From: Hypericum androsaemum | Lineage: Eukaryota > Streptophyta > Magnoliopsida > Malpighiales > Hypericaceae | NCBI GenBank assembly: GCA_963995505.1 | Contig: OZ023193.1 | Span: forward strand, 2,914,001-2,978,000 | Reading direction: 5' to 3' | Length of the DNA stretch: 64,000 bases | Shown here: piece after piece, positions 23,741 to 34,653 of the stretch | Position numbering within the stretch: position 1 is the first letter of the stretch | How the letters are laid out: every line of letters starts with the position of its first letter | Translations under genes and position numbers: made by a program | The notes under the pieces: model-generated | Seen by the model: only the letters and a program-made list of their open reading frames with translations | What the model was told of the DNA's origin: nothing | The model's database searches: none

Positions 23741-25590
23741 ATGTAAACATTTCATTAATCTAAATCACTTATAAAAAAAGAAGAGTAATTTTATATGTAA
23801 TTTCAACTAATAAGATAAATTTGAGTTGGTTTTTTATATGTAAATTATTGCATACACTATCATTAAATGTGCGTGAGTGCACTACAATATTATTTTTACT
23901 AGTTTTTAAAAAATATTTACTAGTTATATTGGTAAATTTTTACACCAAATAATCGTAAATATTGTCATTTCTTTATACATTTTGTGCTGTTAAGTGAAAT
24001 AATTTTGGCAAACAAAAAATACTGGAGTACTAAATTCCATTTCCAAATAAAAAATATCGGCGCACCCTTAATTGATCGTCGAACTGCCAATTTGGATTGG
24101 TACAAATAATCAACATCATGGTTTTAGAAAAAAAGAGCGGAACCCCCCTCCACCTAAAAAAAATCCATTGTCAGACTCGTATTGAAATAATATTTGCTTG
24201 AATTTTTATTTTAAAAAAATTAAAATTAAATTTTACAAATAGCAAAATATCATCAAAAACTATTTTTAAATAAAGCTCTATCTCGACTTTGAATACAATT
24301 TTTTTTAATTGCCCGAAATCCGACGGGAGACTCATGGGTGTGGTCGTATGACATTTACGTGTCACAAATTGACATACAGCGAACATATCAGAGGCCAAAA
24401 AAAGACATATAAGAACGTTGTTAAAATTATGACATATAAGAACGTTGTTAAAATTATTCTTCATTTCTTATTGGCTAATTGTGTTAATGAGATGAAAACT
24501 ATGCACTTTTTATCAATTCGTTTACAAATTCTTTTATGTTTTGGACCATCGAGCCAAATATTATTTTTTTGGTAAGTAAATTGTGCACTATACATATATG
24601 TGAATGCAATGGCGCATTTATGAAAAAAATGTTAATTCTGAGCAAACATTTCTTCGCACCATTTGCTGGCTTACTATACTTAGAAGAATGTAGAATATTT
24701 GATCGACTATTTATTGATTGAAGTGAGATTAACACGTTAATAATGGTAAGTATGATCAGATTGTTTACAAATATGAAAAAATTACTTACTCGCTATTTAT
24801 ATTTGAATTAGTAGATTATTTTTGTGCTTGTTCATTTCATCACGAAATTTCTAATCACAACATTTATTTTCGAGTAAGTTCTTGTCCTGCACTATTTTAG
24901 GCCGAACCATCCGTTATGATTTTAGTACTGGGTGATAGGGAGCTGTAACTTCTACATTCATCCCTCGTGCTCTTTTTCGATATAAAAATCACAGTAAAAG
25001 GGGACAAATATCTCCAATAGTCCAAAAAAAATTGAGATGAAAAAGGGTTAATTTATAGTCAAGAGGATTTTTTATAAGTAGTCGAGAGGTTAAATGGTAA
25101 ATAGTTACCAACAAAGAAGTTATTTTATCTAAATATGTCTCAAATTATTTATCAAAAATACTGCTGAATAATTATTTAGATTAATGGATTCATTACATAA
25201 AAATAGAAAATACATGTTGATGTATTTAACCCTACATCTCATCCAACCGTTTACTAAGATGGTTTTTTTTTGGAGAAAATTTACTAAGATGGTTTGATCA
25301 GGTACTAAATTTCCTCGCTTTCTTCTCATGAACCTGTCCATCTCAGCCTCTACGATCTGAGCACGTGTCCCATCATCAGCCACCACCACCACCACCTGAT
25401 GTCCCGGCCCCGCACGAAGGCCTTTTTGGTCCCCTACGGCCGGGAACGTCTTCGTCCGTACGATGTGACGCATCGTTGCCGTCTGATCTCTGGAACTTAA
25501 TCTTGCGGGATCTCAACTGTTCAGAATTTGTGGGTCGAAACGCACCGTCTTTGGCGGGCGGGCCCACCACAACAGATGAAAGGCGCCGAC
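23741..25590. other. Intergenic DNA
   Basis: AT-rich with no supported gene. It contains a perfect 27-bp tandem duplication (24404-24430 and 24431-24457, unit beginning GACATATAAGAACG). The GC-richer stretch 25365-25590 can be read as an ORF with PSDLWNLILRDLNCSE, loosely like an F-box start, but no convincing gene follows and a hAT-like element begins at 25591. Confidence 0.45.
24404..24457. repeat. Perfect 27-bp tandem duplication
   Basis: Two back-to-back copies of a 27-base unit beginning GACATATAAGAACGTTGTTA. They are identical, hence recent. No function is suggested. Confidence 0.9.
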
Positions 25591-26308
25591 TAGGGATGAC
25601 AATGGGTAGGGTATGGTAGGGTATTGATAGGACCCTACTCATACCCTAATTTTTTTGGATGGACCCATACCCTACATTCGATCCTACAAATTTTTTATTG
25701 TTAGATTCATACCCTACCCTCCTGGAGACCCAGGGTCTACAGGGTCTGCAGGGTCCGAGCCTTTAATGTTCTGCATTTTGATAATTTTTAATCAAAACTT
25801 AATTTTTATATAAAATTTAAATAAATTCAAGACATCTACTACGTTACACATCAACATTCAATAGAAAATTGATGAAACATCAAATTTTGTAATTTAATTT
25901 CAATAGTCCAAGGTTTTTCTTTTAGAGTTTGAAGTACATAAACAATTCAACAAAAGAAAAATATAGCATGTCAACTTCTAGTGATCCATCATTCACGACA
26001 TCTTCTAAGCTAGTTGCAGAATAACATAATAAATATGTTAAAGTTAACCGTAAAGTATATTATATATATTATCAATACGGTCTAACAATGGTCTAATTAG
26101 GGTAGAGTCTAAAATATGGCAAAAATGTAAGGGTAGGGTCCGACCTACAGGGTCTAGCTATGGATTCATACCCTACCCTAGACCCAACCTCTAAACATGG
26201 ACCCATACCCATACCCTACCCTAGACCCAGTCAAAGTCAACATATCCTAGACCCGTATGGTAAGAATAGGGTCCGACCTTCAGGGTATGGGTATTTCTGC
26301 CATCTCTA
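25591..26308. mobile_element. hAT-like non-autonomous element (copy B)
   Basis: Starts TAGGGATGACAATGGGTAGG and ends with the complement of TAGAGATGGCAGAAATACCC, giving imperfect terminal inverted repeats. The flanking octamers GCGCCGAC and ATGCCGGC agree at five of eight positions, a possible decayed 8-bp hAT target duplication. Length is 718 bp. The body matches copy A (3213 to about 3905) and is rich in ACCCTAC/GTAGGGT motifs on both strands. No transposase. Confidence 0.7.
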
Positions 26309-27117
26309 ATGCCGGCTAAACGAAATTCGCCAAAAATTACACCCTGAATTTTTTTTATATAACAGGAGTTCCCCTATCGAGCGTCCTTAGTCCATTTATA
26401 GGAGGATGGTTGGACCTCTCTTTCTTGGGTTTTCTTGCCTCAATTGTCACTGATTGTGACTTTCCATAACTCTCCAATAATTTATGTAGCAAGTAGCAAC
26501 AGTTATTCTTTAAAGTTATCTATTAAAAAAAACTAATATTTAGAGTCAATTATTGTTGGACTTCCGAGATAACTCTCACAATAATTTTTTTCTACATTCA
26601 TAAAAGTTAAACGCCAGAACTTTTTTACCGAATCAAGATTCTTACTATATGTGCCAACTCATATTGGTCTTTAAAGCTATCTATTGGTTACATGTATACG
26701 AAGTAAAGATTTATGAATTGATGGATTAGAAACTGGAAAGTTCTTTTCAATAAATATTTGATAACCAAATTGTACCGAAGTTATGAGTTGCTTGGTATGA
26801 AAACTAAACGTATCCCAGAATACAAAATTAGGCGTTCTGTTTTTTATAACTAGATTGAATTTTATTTAATTATGAAATAGCCCACAGCAAAATTCAACCC
26901 AAGATCATTCAATCAAATTGAATGGATGCAACACCACATTACATAAGATAGTTACTGAAACTTTGTTATGTACATTTTATAAAGATCCAGATACCCCACA
27001 TTTTCATCCCATATAAAAACAGTCAAATCTTGTAAAACATTCTGACCTTCATCAACCCCTATCAATTTGCAAAACATCTTTTAGTTAAGTTAAAATAAAT
27101 TGTTGAGATCACCTGCA

Positions 27118-27222
27118 GTCGCAACATCACAAGAGGCCGAAAGGAGGCCATACACTAAGTAAGATGTATTTGGCCATTAGATTTATTTACATTTAAGCCC
27201 CTCCAACTCTACCGGAAAAAAT
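27118..27222 (+). mobile_element. SINE-like fragment
   Basis: AGTCGCAACATCACAAGAGG, then AGTAAGATGTATTTGGCC, AAGCCCCTCC and a short A-run. It aligns with the 3' half of the 62538-62805 insertion (minus strand) and with 3903-3995. The 5' part is lost or unrecognisable. It abuts the TRIM-like element at 27223. Confidence 0.5.
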
Positions 27223-27545
27223 TGTTGAAAATTTCACATTGCTTAGTGAAAGAGTGGTGGGCCACTTTAAAAGTGTAGAAAATTTACCTACTTGTTGTCT
27301 TAAAGTTTATAGTTGGATATGAAGATTCTAACATGGTATAAGAGCGGGTTGATCTCGTATCCATTGTTTTGCTCACACGACCCCAATTTCTCGCATGTTG
27401 GCGAAGTCAAAATTCGTACAATCTTCGGTCCGATGGGTGTTGTTTGAAGAAGCGTGTTGAAAATCTCACATTGTTTAGTGCAAGAGTGGCGTGCATTTTA
27501 ATAAGTGTAAAAAATTTACCTACCGATTGCTTTGATAATTGTATT
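27223..27545 (+). mobile_element. TRIM (miniature LTR retrotransposon)
   Basis: The left LTR (27223-27333, about 111 bp) starts TGTTGAAAATTTCACATTGC and ends TTCTAACA (TG...CA). It is followed at once by TGGTATAAGAGC (27334-27345), one mismatch from the tRNA-iMet primer-binding site. The right LTR starts at 27455 (TGTTGAAAATCTCACATTG) after a purine-rich GAAGAAGCG, and is lost after about 27543. The internal part is about 110 bp and cannot code for protein. Confidence 0.75.
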
Positions 27546-28630
27546 CCAGATTTGCCAATTTACTACAATTCGCCTCAAGGGGAAGCAAGATAATTTTTTT
27601 CTAAGTAGAGTTGTATTAAATTCAACAAAAGATAATTACATCAATTGCAAATTGCATAGAGGGCCTAAACACCTAAGGTACTATATGCACGTATCTAATG
27701 AAAAAATATAGATAAATGTTATCAAGTACAAAACTCTCCAAAAGTACCTCGTCACCCACTAAAAACACCCAAATTTATCCATAGTTCACTGTCAAAAGCG
27801 AAGCACTAAAACTTACGGGGGTTTGAATATCTTTGTTTGAAAAATTTTTCTTGCGCATTCTTAATTCCTTGAAGAATAGTTGGAGGACCTTCCTCCCAAG
27901 TAATGCCCATTTGTATGGCCACAATCAAAGTCGCATTCGCCCGCTCCGCTATCCGGATCTCATCTAATTCCGTATCACAAGCCGCGTTTGACGTGATAGG
28001 AGCTTCAACGAGAAGCAGGATAATTAGTTAGACACGGATCATACATAGCCATGTTTTCTCCCTTTTATCTGAAAATTAAAAAAAGAAGAGAAGAAGATGG
28101 TAGAGTTTTCCTAATTGATGTATAGTTGAGGAACAAGCCTGCTAAAAGCTCTAGCATTGATTCTCTCCCAAAAAATAAACTCTTTCAATTTATCATCAAA
28201 TATAGGATTGGTTAAATCAGTCTCCATCTCCTTGTATGGCAATTTCAATTACCGGTTAACTGTGCTGTAGCAACATCCAAAAAGCAGGGGGAGATGAGCC
28301 ATGCAAGTAATTTTTACATGCGTTTCCAAATAAATAAATCTTGATCGAAATTTGTTTTAGTACCAGTTTGACGTATTTTAATCAAGTATTTTATTGTTCA
28401 AAATACATAAAATAGGAGCAACAATTGAATGGTGAAATGAAAATTTACTTATCAAAAAATAAAATAAGTTTGATGTAATAAGTTGAAAATCTAGATAAGA
28501 ACAACAACTGAATGATGGCAATTTATCAGCAACATCAAACGTGGATGACTAAAATATTCCCGGGTTCAAGCTGATTGGTGATGTTAAAAAAATTTCAATT
28601 TTTTTTTCACGAGAGAACAGCTTATAGACA
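27546..28630. other. Intergenic DNA
   Basis: No supported gene. Part of it (about 27840-28120) has mixed composition as in decayed genic or retroelement sequence, but no family could be recognised. Confidence 0.3.
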
Positions 28631-29008
28631 GGAACGAATTTGGTCCTAGAAGGGCAAATCCAGCCAGGACCGTCCTGGAGTAACCAAGACCTGTTGGCAG
28701 TGAGATCGAGGTGGGAGTCGAGGGCGACAGTGTGGAGCTGGCTGGGGTGGGGGATCACTGGCGGTCGGATTTCTGTTTGGGTCTGCCAGGGTCGCCGGCC
28801 GGGCTGGGAGTCGCTGGAGTCGAGGCGCGATTAAATAGTTTGCCCAGTATATATTAAATAGTCTACCCGGTTATATTTAATGGTCTACCCGGTTATGATA
28901 AATGGTCTACCCAGTTATGATGAGATGGTCTACCTAATTATGTTAAAATGGTCTACCATCTAGGACCATCTTGAAATGGGTCTTCCAAGACTAAATCCGG
29001 TCCGTTCT
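28631..29008. mobile_element. MITE-like element with internal ~24-bp repeats (copy 2)
   Basis: The left end GGAACGAATTTGGTCCTAGA and the right end (reverse complement GAACGGACCGGATTTAGTCT) form imperfect inverted repeats matching copy 1 at 2741-3103. At 28848-28965 the unit ATGGTCTACCCAGTTATGAT recurs about five times. Between the left end and the repeats lies about 150 bp of GC-rich sequence absent from copy 1. Confidence 0.65.
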
Positions 29009-29328
29009 AGACTGGAAAGTCTCAATATTCGGCCAATTAGGATAAGGACCCATTGACTTGCAATCTCATACTTATATTTCTGAGTTTGTGACGTGCACAT
29101 CGTAATTGTTGTACAATTTTGATTCGACAATAAAAAAGAACATCGATCACGGCGGAGTCTTTATGGGCTCACACTTGCGTTCCATCCCTCAATTCCACTT
29201 GTTTCATGGTAGCGACAAGCTTTCTTCTTCTTTTTTGGAAGTGCGTAGTCACAAGTTTTCTTCAAACTAGTCCTTTCCAAACAACACACTCCCTGAATGA
29301 GTTAATGATAACAAGGTTAGAGGTTCGA

Positions 29329-29623
29329 GAGGCTTGTCGACGTGGCTTGGATTTCTTTTGAAACTTTGACCCGCCATAAGCTTGGGCTTATGTGGTTAGT
29401 TTTGGTGATCCTCTTGGTGAGTGCATTTAGGTTTGCTGCATTTTGGCTGCTGTATTTGGCGTTCTCTTGGTAGGTTTTCTTGTGATATGGGGGTTAGATA
29501 TTATTTATCAAGTAGGAGTTGCTTGATAGGTTTGTATCTATTTCTCTTTATTTGGTATTGATTTGGTTGTAACTATCGTAGAAGTTTTTTTGAGGAGTAA
29601 TACACTTTACTTATTAAAAAAAA
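29329..29623 (+). mobile_element. 5'-truncated LINE with 13-bp target duplication
   Basis: A 295-bp G/T-rich segment ending TTACTTATTAAAAAAA is flanked by perfect direct repeats GTTAGAGGTTCGA (29316-29328 and 29624-29636). A poly-A 3' end plus a 13-bp duplication is the hallmark of target-primed retrotransposition. Only the 3' end inserted, so no protein domain is left. Confidence 0.85.
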
Positions 29624-30145
29624 GTTAGAGGTTCGATAGTGATGACTACAGCTTTGAAACCACCCATTCTACATTTTCAAATATATGAAATATGAAGTGG
29701 AACCACCCTACAAAGTTTGAAGGTGATTCCCGAAATCGTAAAACTAGTGGTTTATTTTTCAGGGAAAAAAAAAGTTTCACGGTTTAAATCCAAAGAAATA
29801 AAAAACCGACTCTGTTTTACGGTTACCAATTTGGCGATTCCTTAAACCTGAAAGGGAGCTGAAATCTTCTATATAGGAAAGGTTCGTTGAGCTGTGGCCC
29901 GAACTGCCAGTTGAGCGGTTAGAACCGCATGTGCCAACCCTTTAGATCCGGGAAGATTTCATAATGATACCTTTTTTTTACGTAATAATATCTCAAACTC
30001 GAAATATGTAACTAGGATAAACCAAACCTCTGGTTATCTACTTTCTTTCGTGGTATTTAGGCAAACCAGTTAAACAACATTTGGGGAGCTGGGAATGTCT
30101 CGGCCTGTCCCTGTTATGCTTTACACGTACGCCACCCCCTCGCTC

Positions 30146-30153
30146 TATAAAAG
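30146..30153 (+). promoter_or_regulatory. TATA box of the CYP707A gene
   Basis: TATAAAAG lies about 140 bp upstream of the CYP707A ATG in otherwise C-rich sequence. A (GA)n tract (30256-30273) lies between it and the start codon. Confidence 0.6.
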
Positions 30154-30255
30154 CATAAACGCCTCGCACTCAATATCTCACCAAAACGGCCTCCACAACC
30201 TTCACCTACTAGCCATCATCATCCATTTATTATTTAATTCCCAAGCCATCAGTGT

Positions 30256-30273
30256 AGAGAGAGAGAGAGAGAG
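30256..30273. repeat. (GA)n tract in the CYP707A leader
   Basis: Nine GA units between the TATA box (30146) and ATG 30293, hence in the 5' leader. Confidence 0.85.
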
Positions 30274-30292
30274 TGAGGCTTGGTTCATTTGC

Positions 30293-32804
30293 ATGGAGAT
30301 TTTCTCTATCTTGATGTACATATGCATCATCCTCTCTAGTCTTCTCTCTTATCCATTGATGGTAAAGAAGAAGAAGACGGCTCCCAAACAAAAAACTTAT
30401 TACAAACTACCTCCAGGCTCAATGGGATGGCCTTACTTAGGGGAAACTCTCCAACTATACTCCCAAGACCCTAATGTCTTCTTTAACTCAAAGCAGAAAA
30501 GGTCCTTGATTAGTTAATCGATATCATGACTCTGTTTGTTTCGTCGGAAAATATTTTTCGAGCTCGAATAAAAATCGGAACAACATGTTGTTTTTCAGGT
30601 ACGGAGAAATCTTCAAGACCCACGTACTTGGATGCCCTTGCATTATGCTGGCTAGCCCAGAGGCTGCGAAATTCGTGCTAGTGACGTATCCACACTTGTT
30701 CAAACCCACGTACCCAAAAAGCAAAGAGAAGATGATTGGCCCTTGGGCTCTCTTTTTCCACCAAGGAGAATACCACAGTCACCTCAGGAAATTGGTTCAA
30801 TCTTCTCTGTCCCCTGACGCCCTCAGGAAGCTAATCCCCGACATCGAGTCCTTGGCAATCTCCTCGTTGGAATCTTGGGCCGGTGGCAATATCATCAACA
30901 CTTTCCAAGAGATGAAGAAGGTATGTATATATGAAACCAACTGATATCCGGATATTCGGGTCTAGATTATTTAACCAATTTTTTTATGTCGTACAGTTCT
31001 CTTTCGATGTCGGCATTCTTTCCATCTTTGGCCACTTGGACAGCTACTACAAAGACAAGCTCAACGAGAACTACCGAGTTTTAGATAAAGGCTACAATTC
31101 TTTTCCAACTAACATTCCAGGGACCGCTTATTACAAGGCCATCAAGGTAATAATAATAATAACATTTTTACTTATGGAGCTTAATTAATTTCAATGTATA
31201 ATATTGATGTTGACTTGGATTATTTTGTTGATAAATTTTTGTTCTGTATGTGTTGCTTTCTAGGCAAGGAAAAGGCTTAATCAGATCTTAAGCGAGATAA
31301 TCAGTGAAAGAAAAGAGAAAAGGATCCAAGAAAAGGATCTGTTGGGACAATTTTTGAGCTTCAAAGATGAGAAAGGTCAAGTGCTAAGCGAGGACCAAAT
31401 TGCTGATAACATCATAGGAGTGCTTTTTGCAGCTCAGGACACGACAGCAAGTGTCTTGACTTGGGTCCTTAAGTATCTCCATGATAATCCGGAGCTGCTC
31501 AAAGCTGTTAAGGTACTAAAGATATGGTCTTTCGAATTTGACTCAAGTAGTAAAAAACGTGAAAATATAATTAGTAAAAAATTTAGAGATCTTTATTATT
31601 TTATGTTTTCTATCCGTCACATTGCTGATCATTTAATTTACACGTGGATATTCATCAGGCAGAGCAAATGGCTATTTTTGAGTCGAATAATGGAGGAAAA
31701 AAGTCATTGACATGGGCTCAGACAAGAAGTATGCCAGTTACTTACAAGGTAAATTATTTCTTAGTCTTAACCTTAATAATTGAGATTAACAGGGCTCAAG
31801 AAACTTAACTGGTTTTAGCAAAAGTAATCATGTTAGCTATTTGTGGACAAACAGGTCATATTGGAGAGCCTGAGGATGGCAAGCATAATATCTTTCACTT
31901 TCAGGGAAGCTGTAGTTGATGTGGAATACAAGGGTACGAACTATGAAGAATCAACTAGAATATTCCTTATTTAATAATGCGGTGCACTACTTTTTTTTTG
32001 GTTGATACGATTTGTTATACCGACTAATCTAGGTTAGAGCCGGGTCCGGATCCGGATCTTTTTCTGGGGTCATGTTAATAACATTATTTTCTTCATTTTA
32101 TTGCACCTGCAGGGTACCTGATACCCAGGGGTTGGAAGGTGATGCCATTATTCAGGAACATTCACCACAATCCTGAGTACTTTTCTGATCCACACACGTT
32201 TGACCCATCAAGGTTTGAGGTACGACCAGAAGCTGAAGTTAAATTGTATATATTATCCAGTTACTTGTATATATTATATCTGCATCAGACTTCCTCTGAA
32301 TTAAGAGTTTGGTTAATTTCTCTAAATACTAAAAATCATTTTATGTTTCTTTCTTATTACAAACATGTGGTTGTTTGGTATGTTCTGACTTTCTAAGCGG
32401 GTTGGGGGAATGCAGGTAGCTCCAAAGCCCAACACCTTCATGCCATTTGGCAACGGAGTGCACTCTTGTCCCGGGAATGAGCTTGCCAAACTCGACATTC
32501 TCATCTTAATTCATCACCTCGTCAACAAATTCAGGTATATTCAACTCCGAATCAATACTAAGATAAAAACAGTCTGAATAGTCTAATAAGTATATAATAA
32601 AAATTCGGTTTAATTTTACCTAAACGATTCTGAGTATGACATAAGGTCCCGGTTGGTTACACGACTCGACAGTAACGAAAGATGTGTTTGGTTGGCAGGT
32701 GGGAAGTGGTGGCAACTCAAGGTGGGATACAGTATGGTCCATTCCCAATACCCCGGCAAGGACTCCCGGCAAGATTTTGGAACCACGCAAGTGGGAGTAA
32801 TTAG
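30293..32804 (+). CDS. CYP707A4: Abscisic acid 8'-hydroxylase (cytochrome P450 CYP707A)
   Basis: Nine exons: 30293-30501, 30599-30920, 30997-31146, 31264-31512, 31659-31748, 31855-31933, 32113-32219, 32416-32534, 32699-32804. They encode 476 residues, a normal CYP707A length. The enzyme hydroxylates ABA at C-8', the main step of ABA breakdown, on the ER membrane. Seen: an N-terminal membrane anchor, LPPGSMGWPYLGETLQLYSQ, SKQKRYGEIFKTHVLGCPC, I-helix AAQDTTAS (residues 283-290), ExxR (Glu344-Arg347), FDPSRFEVAPKPNTFMPFGN, and the heme loop GVHSCPGNELAK with Cys420. These are CYP707A hallmarks. The subfamily number is a guess, helped by the gene order. The I-helix has Gln where I recall Arg (AARDTT). 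All phases close and no inactivating change is seen. Confidence 0.95.
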
Positions 32805-34653
32805 CCGGCAGAGAGAGAGACACGACCGACATATGTGACCACCAATTAATTAGACCACCACCATCATTCTTCTGACCCAGAAAAACCCTCGGCTGCTTTT
32901 CAATTGTGGGGTTACCCGCTAGCTAGCTGGCTCTAAATAGATCATGTAATGTACTAATCAGTAGAAGAAGAGTATATCTAAATCCCAATTGTACTTTATC
33001 CATGGCCATGAAAAATGATTGAATATCCAAGTATACGTAAAAGTCTAATATCCCCAAAAGTTTAATTGTAATTGATGGATGATGAACTAAAATCATACTC
33101 ACTAATTATCTTAAAGTCTTTGATCGGATATGAAAACTCTTGGATATTAACACAACGGTTTGTTTAAGATATCGTACAACTTTTATTACCGTAAGACAAA
33201 GTGTTCAAATTTCTGTAGATACGAACTTCGATTGAATCACACGTCTCTTCACGAGTATATGCATATTAGATTTCCTGGCCCTGATTGAGTTGAGAGAGTA
33301 TTTTTACTTGGGTCCAAGAGTCCTTGATGGTTGATTTCTAGATCCACGCGTCCCACATTCAGCGAATTCAACGTGATTGCGTCCGGTTTGGTGCAGGTGA
33401 CAGCTAGTGTGGGTTTCAATTCTGAGCATGGAGGGGCCTCGCTCCCTGAAATTAAAGTCGCAGATTCCCTTTGTTCACGAGGCCATAGAACATGAGTTGA
33501 GTGGGTTTGTGGGGGAATGGCCTGAAAGCGATGGGCCACTGTCATCCTAATTCGAACATGTTATCAGATTAACCGACTCCAAGTTGTTAAGATTTAAACA
33601 TAATGTTGTTGAGTTTTTCGACCCTTTGCATTAGTATTAATCCTTTTCACGATGCAAGCACTCTTTGTTCTACGTATACAAAACAAAGTGTTCAAGGTTT
33701 ATATGATACAAACTTTGATACGGTGAAATTTGTTTGAGGCGACTTGTTAGAAGATGCACATAAATCTATTATGGGCTTAAGAAAGATTTGAAAATTTGAC
33801 GTAGGAAATATCAAACAGGCCTTGGTTTCGATCTTACTTTTTGGGCTTCCATGTTCATTGTAGTTTAGGTAGGGCGAACCACATGGGCCTGGACTTAAAA
33901 GAAATTTGACAATAATTTTTTACCGTTAGTGCAAATAGTAAATGGTAAAAGATACGATAGAGATTTGAAATTGGAGTATCAGAATTCAAATTCTGTAAAA
34001 GATATGGTAAAAAAGTTTCGATGATATTATATTTTTAAACTCGTGTAAATGGTAAATGATATGATGAAATTTAGAATTAGAAGTACCAGAATTCAATTCC
34101 AGAAAAAGTAATACGTTTTATTTTTTTAGTGAAAATTTTGACAATTGTAGTTCTTAATCGTGATTAAACTTTCACGTGGAGAAGAAGATGAGGTGGTGAG
34201 TCAAACATAACCAATAGGTCAAACCTAACACAGATACGATTAAGACCCATGTCTCACTTAGCCTCCACTTTGCCATAACCCAGGTTTCACCATGTACTTA
34301 CTAATTTAGATTTGCTAAAGAAATTTTGAATTCGAATATTAGTTAACGGAAACGATTGTCCACAATAAAACTATTAATAAAAGTCTTTTCCTTTCCCGCT
34401 CGTGAAATAAAAATAGCAGGCAGCTGCCCCAGAAAAAAAAGAGAAGAGAACCGAAATCCACATCTCCTAATCTCCCGCTGGCTTGCCGCTCTCCTAATCT
34501 CTCTCTTTCTCTCTCTCTCTCTGGCCAACGAACAATAAAAGGGCAAAAAAAAAAGAAGAAGAAGAGAAGGAAAAATAGATGAATGTGTTAATGTATTAAT
34601 TGGTAGCTATTGGAAGGGGAGAAGTAGAAAGGGATTGGATCTCGGGAAGCTAG
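32805..34653. other. Intergenic DNA and ceramide synthase leader
   Basis: AT-rich with no supported gene; the first 150-200 bases are probably the CYP707A 3' UTR. A CT-repeat (34497-34522) lies about 130 bp before the next gene's ATG, in its presumed 5' leader. Confidence 0.4.
34497..34522. repeat. (CT)n tract in the ceramide synthase leader
   Basis: CT-rich tract with one interruption, about 130 bp upstream of ATG 34654. Confidence 0.8.

Noticed and set aside
25365..25590. ORF with PSDLWNLILRDLNCSE resembling an F-box start
   Set aside because: Too short; the preceding Pro-run and following sequence do not continue an F-box protein, and a hAT-like element begins at 25591. At best a gene scrap.
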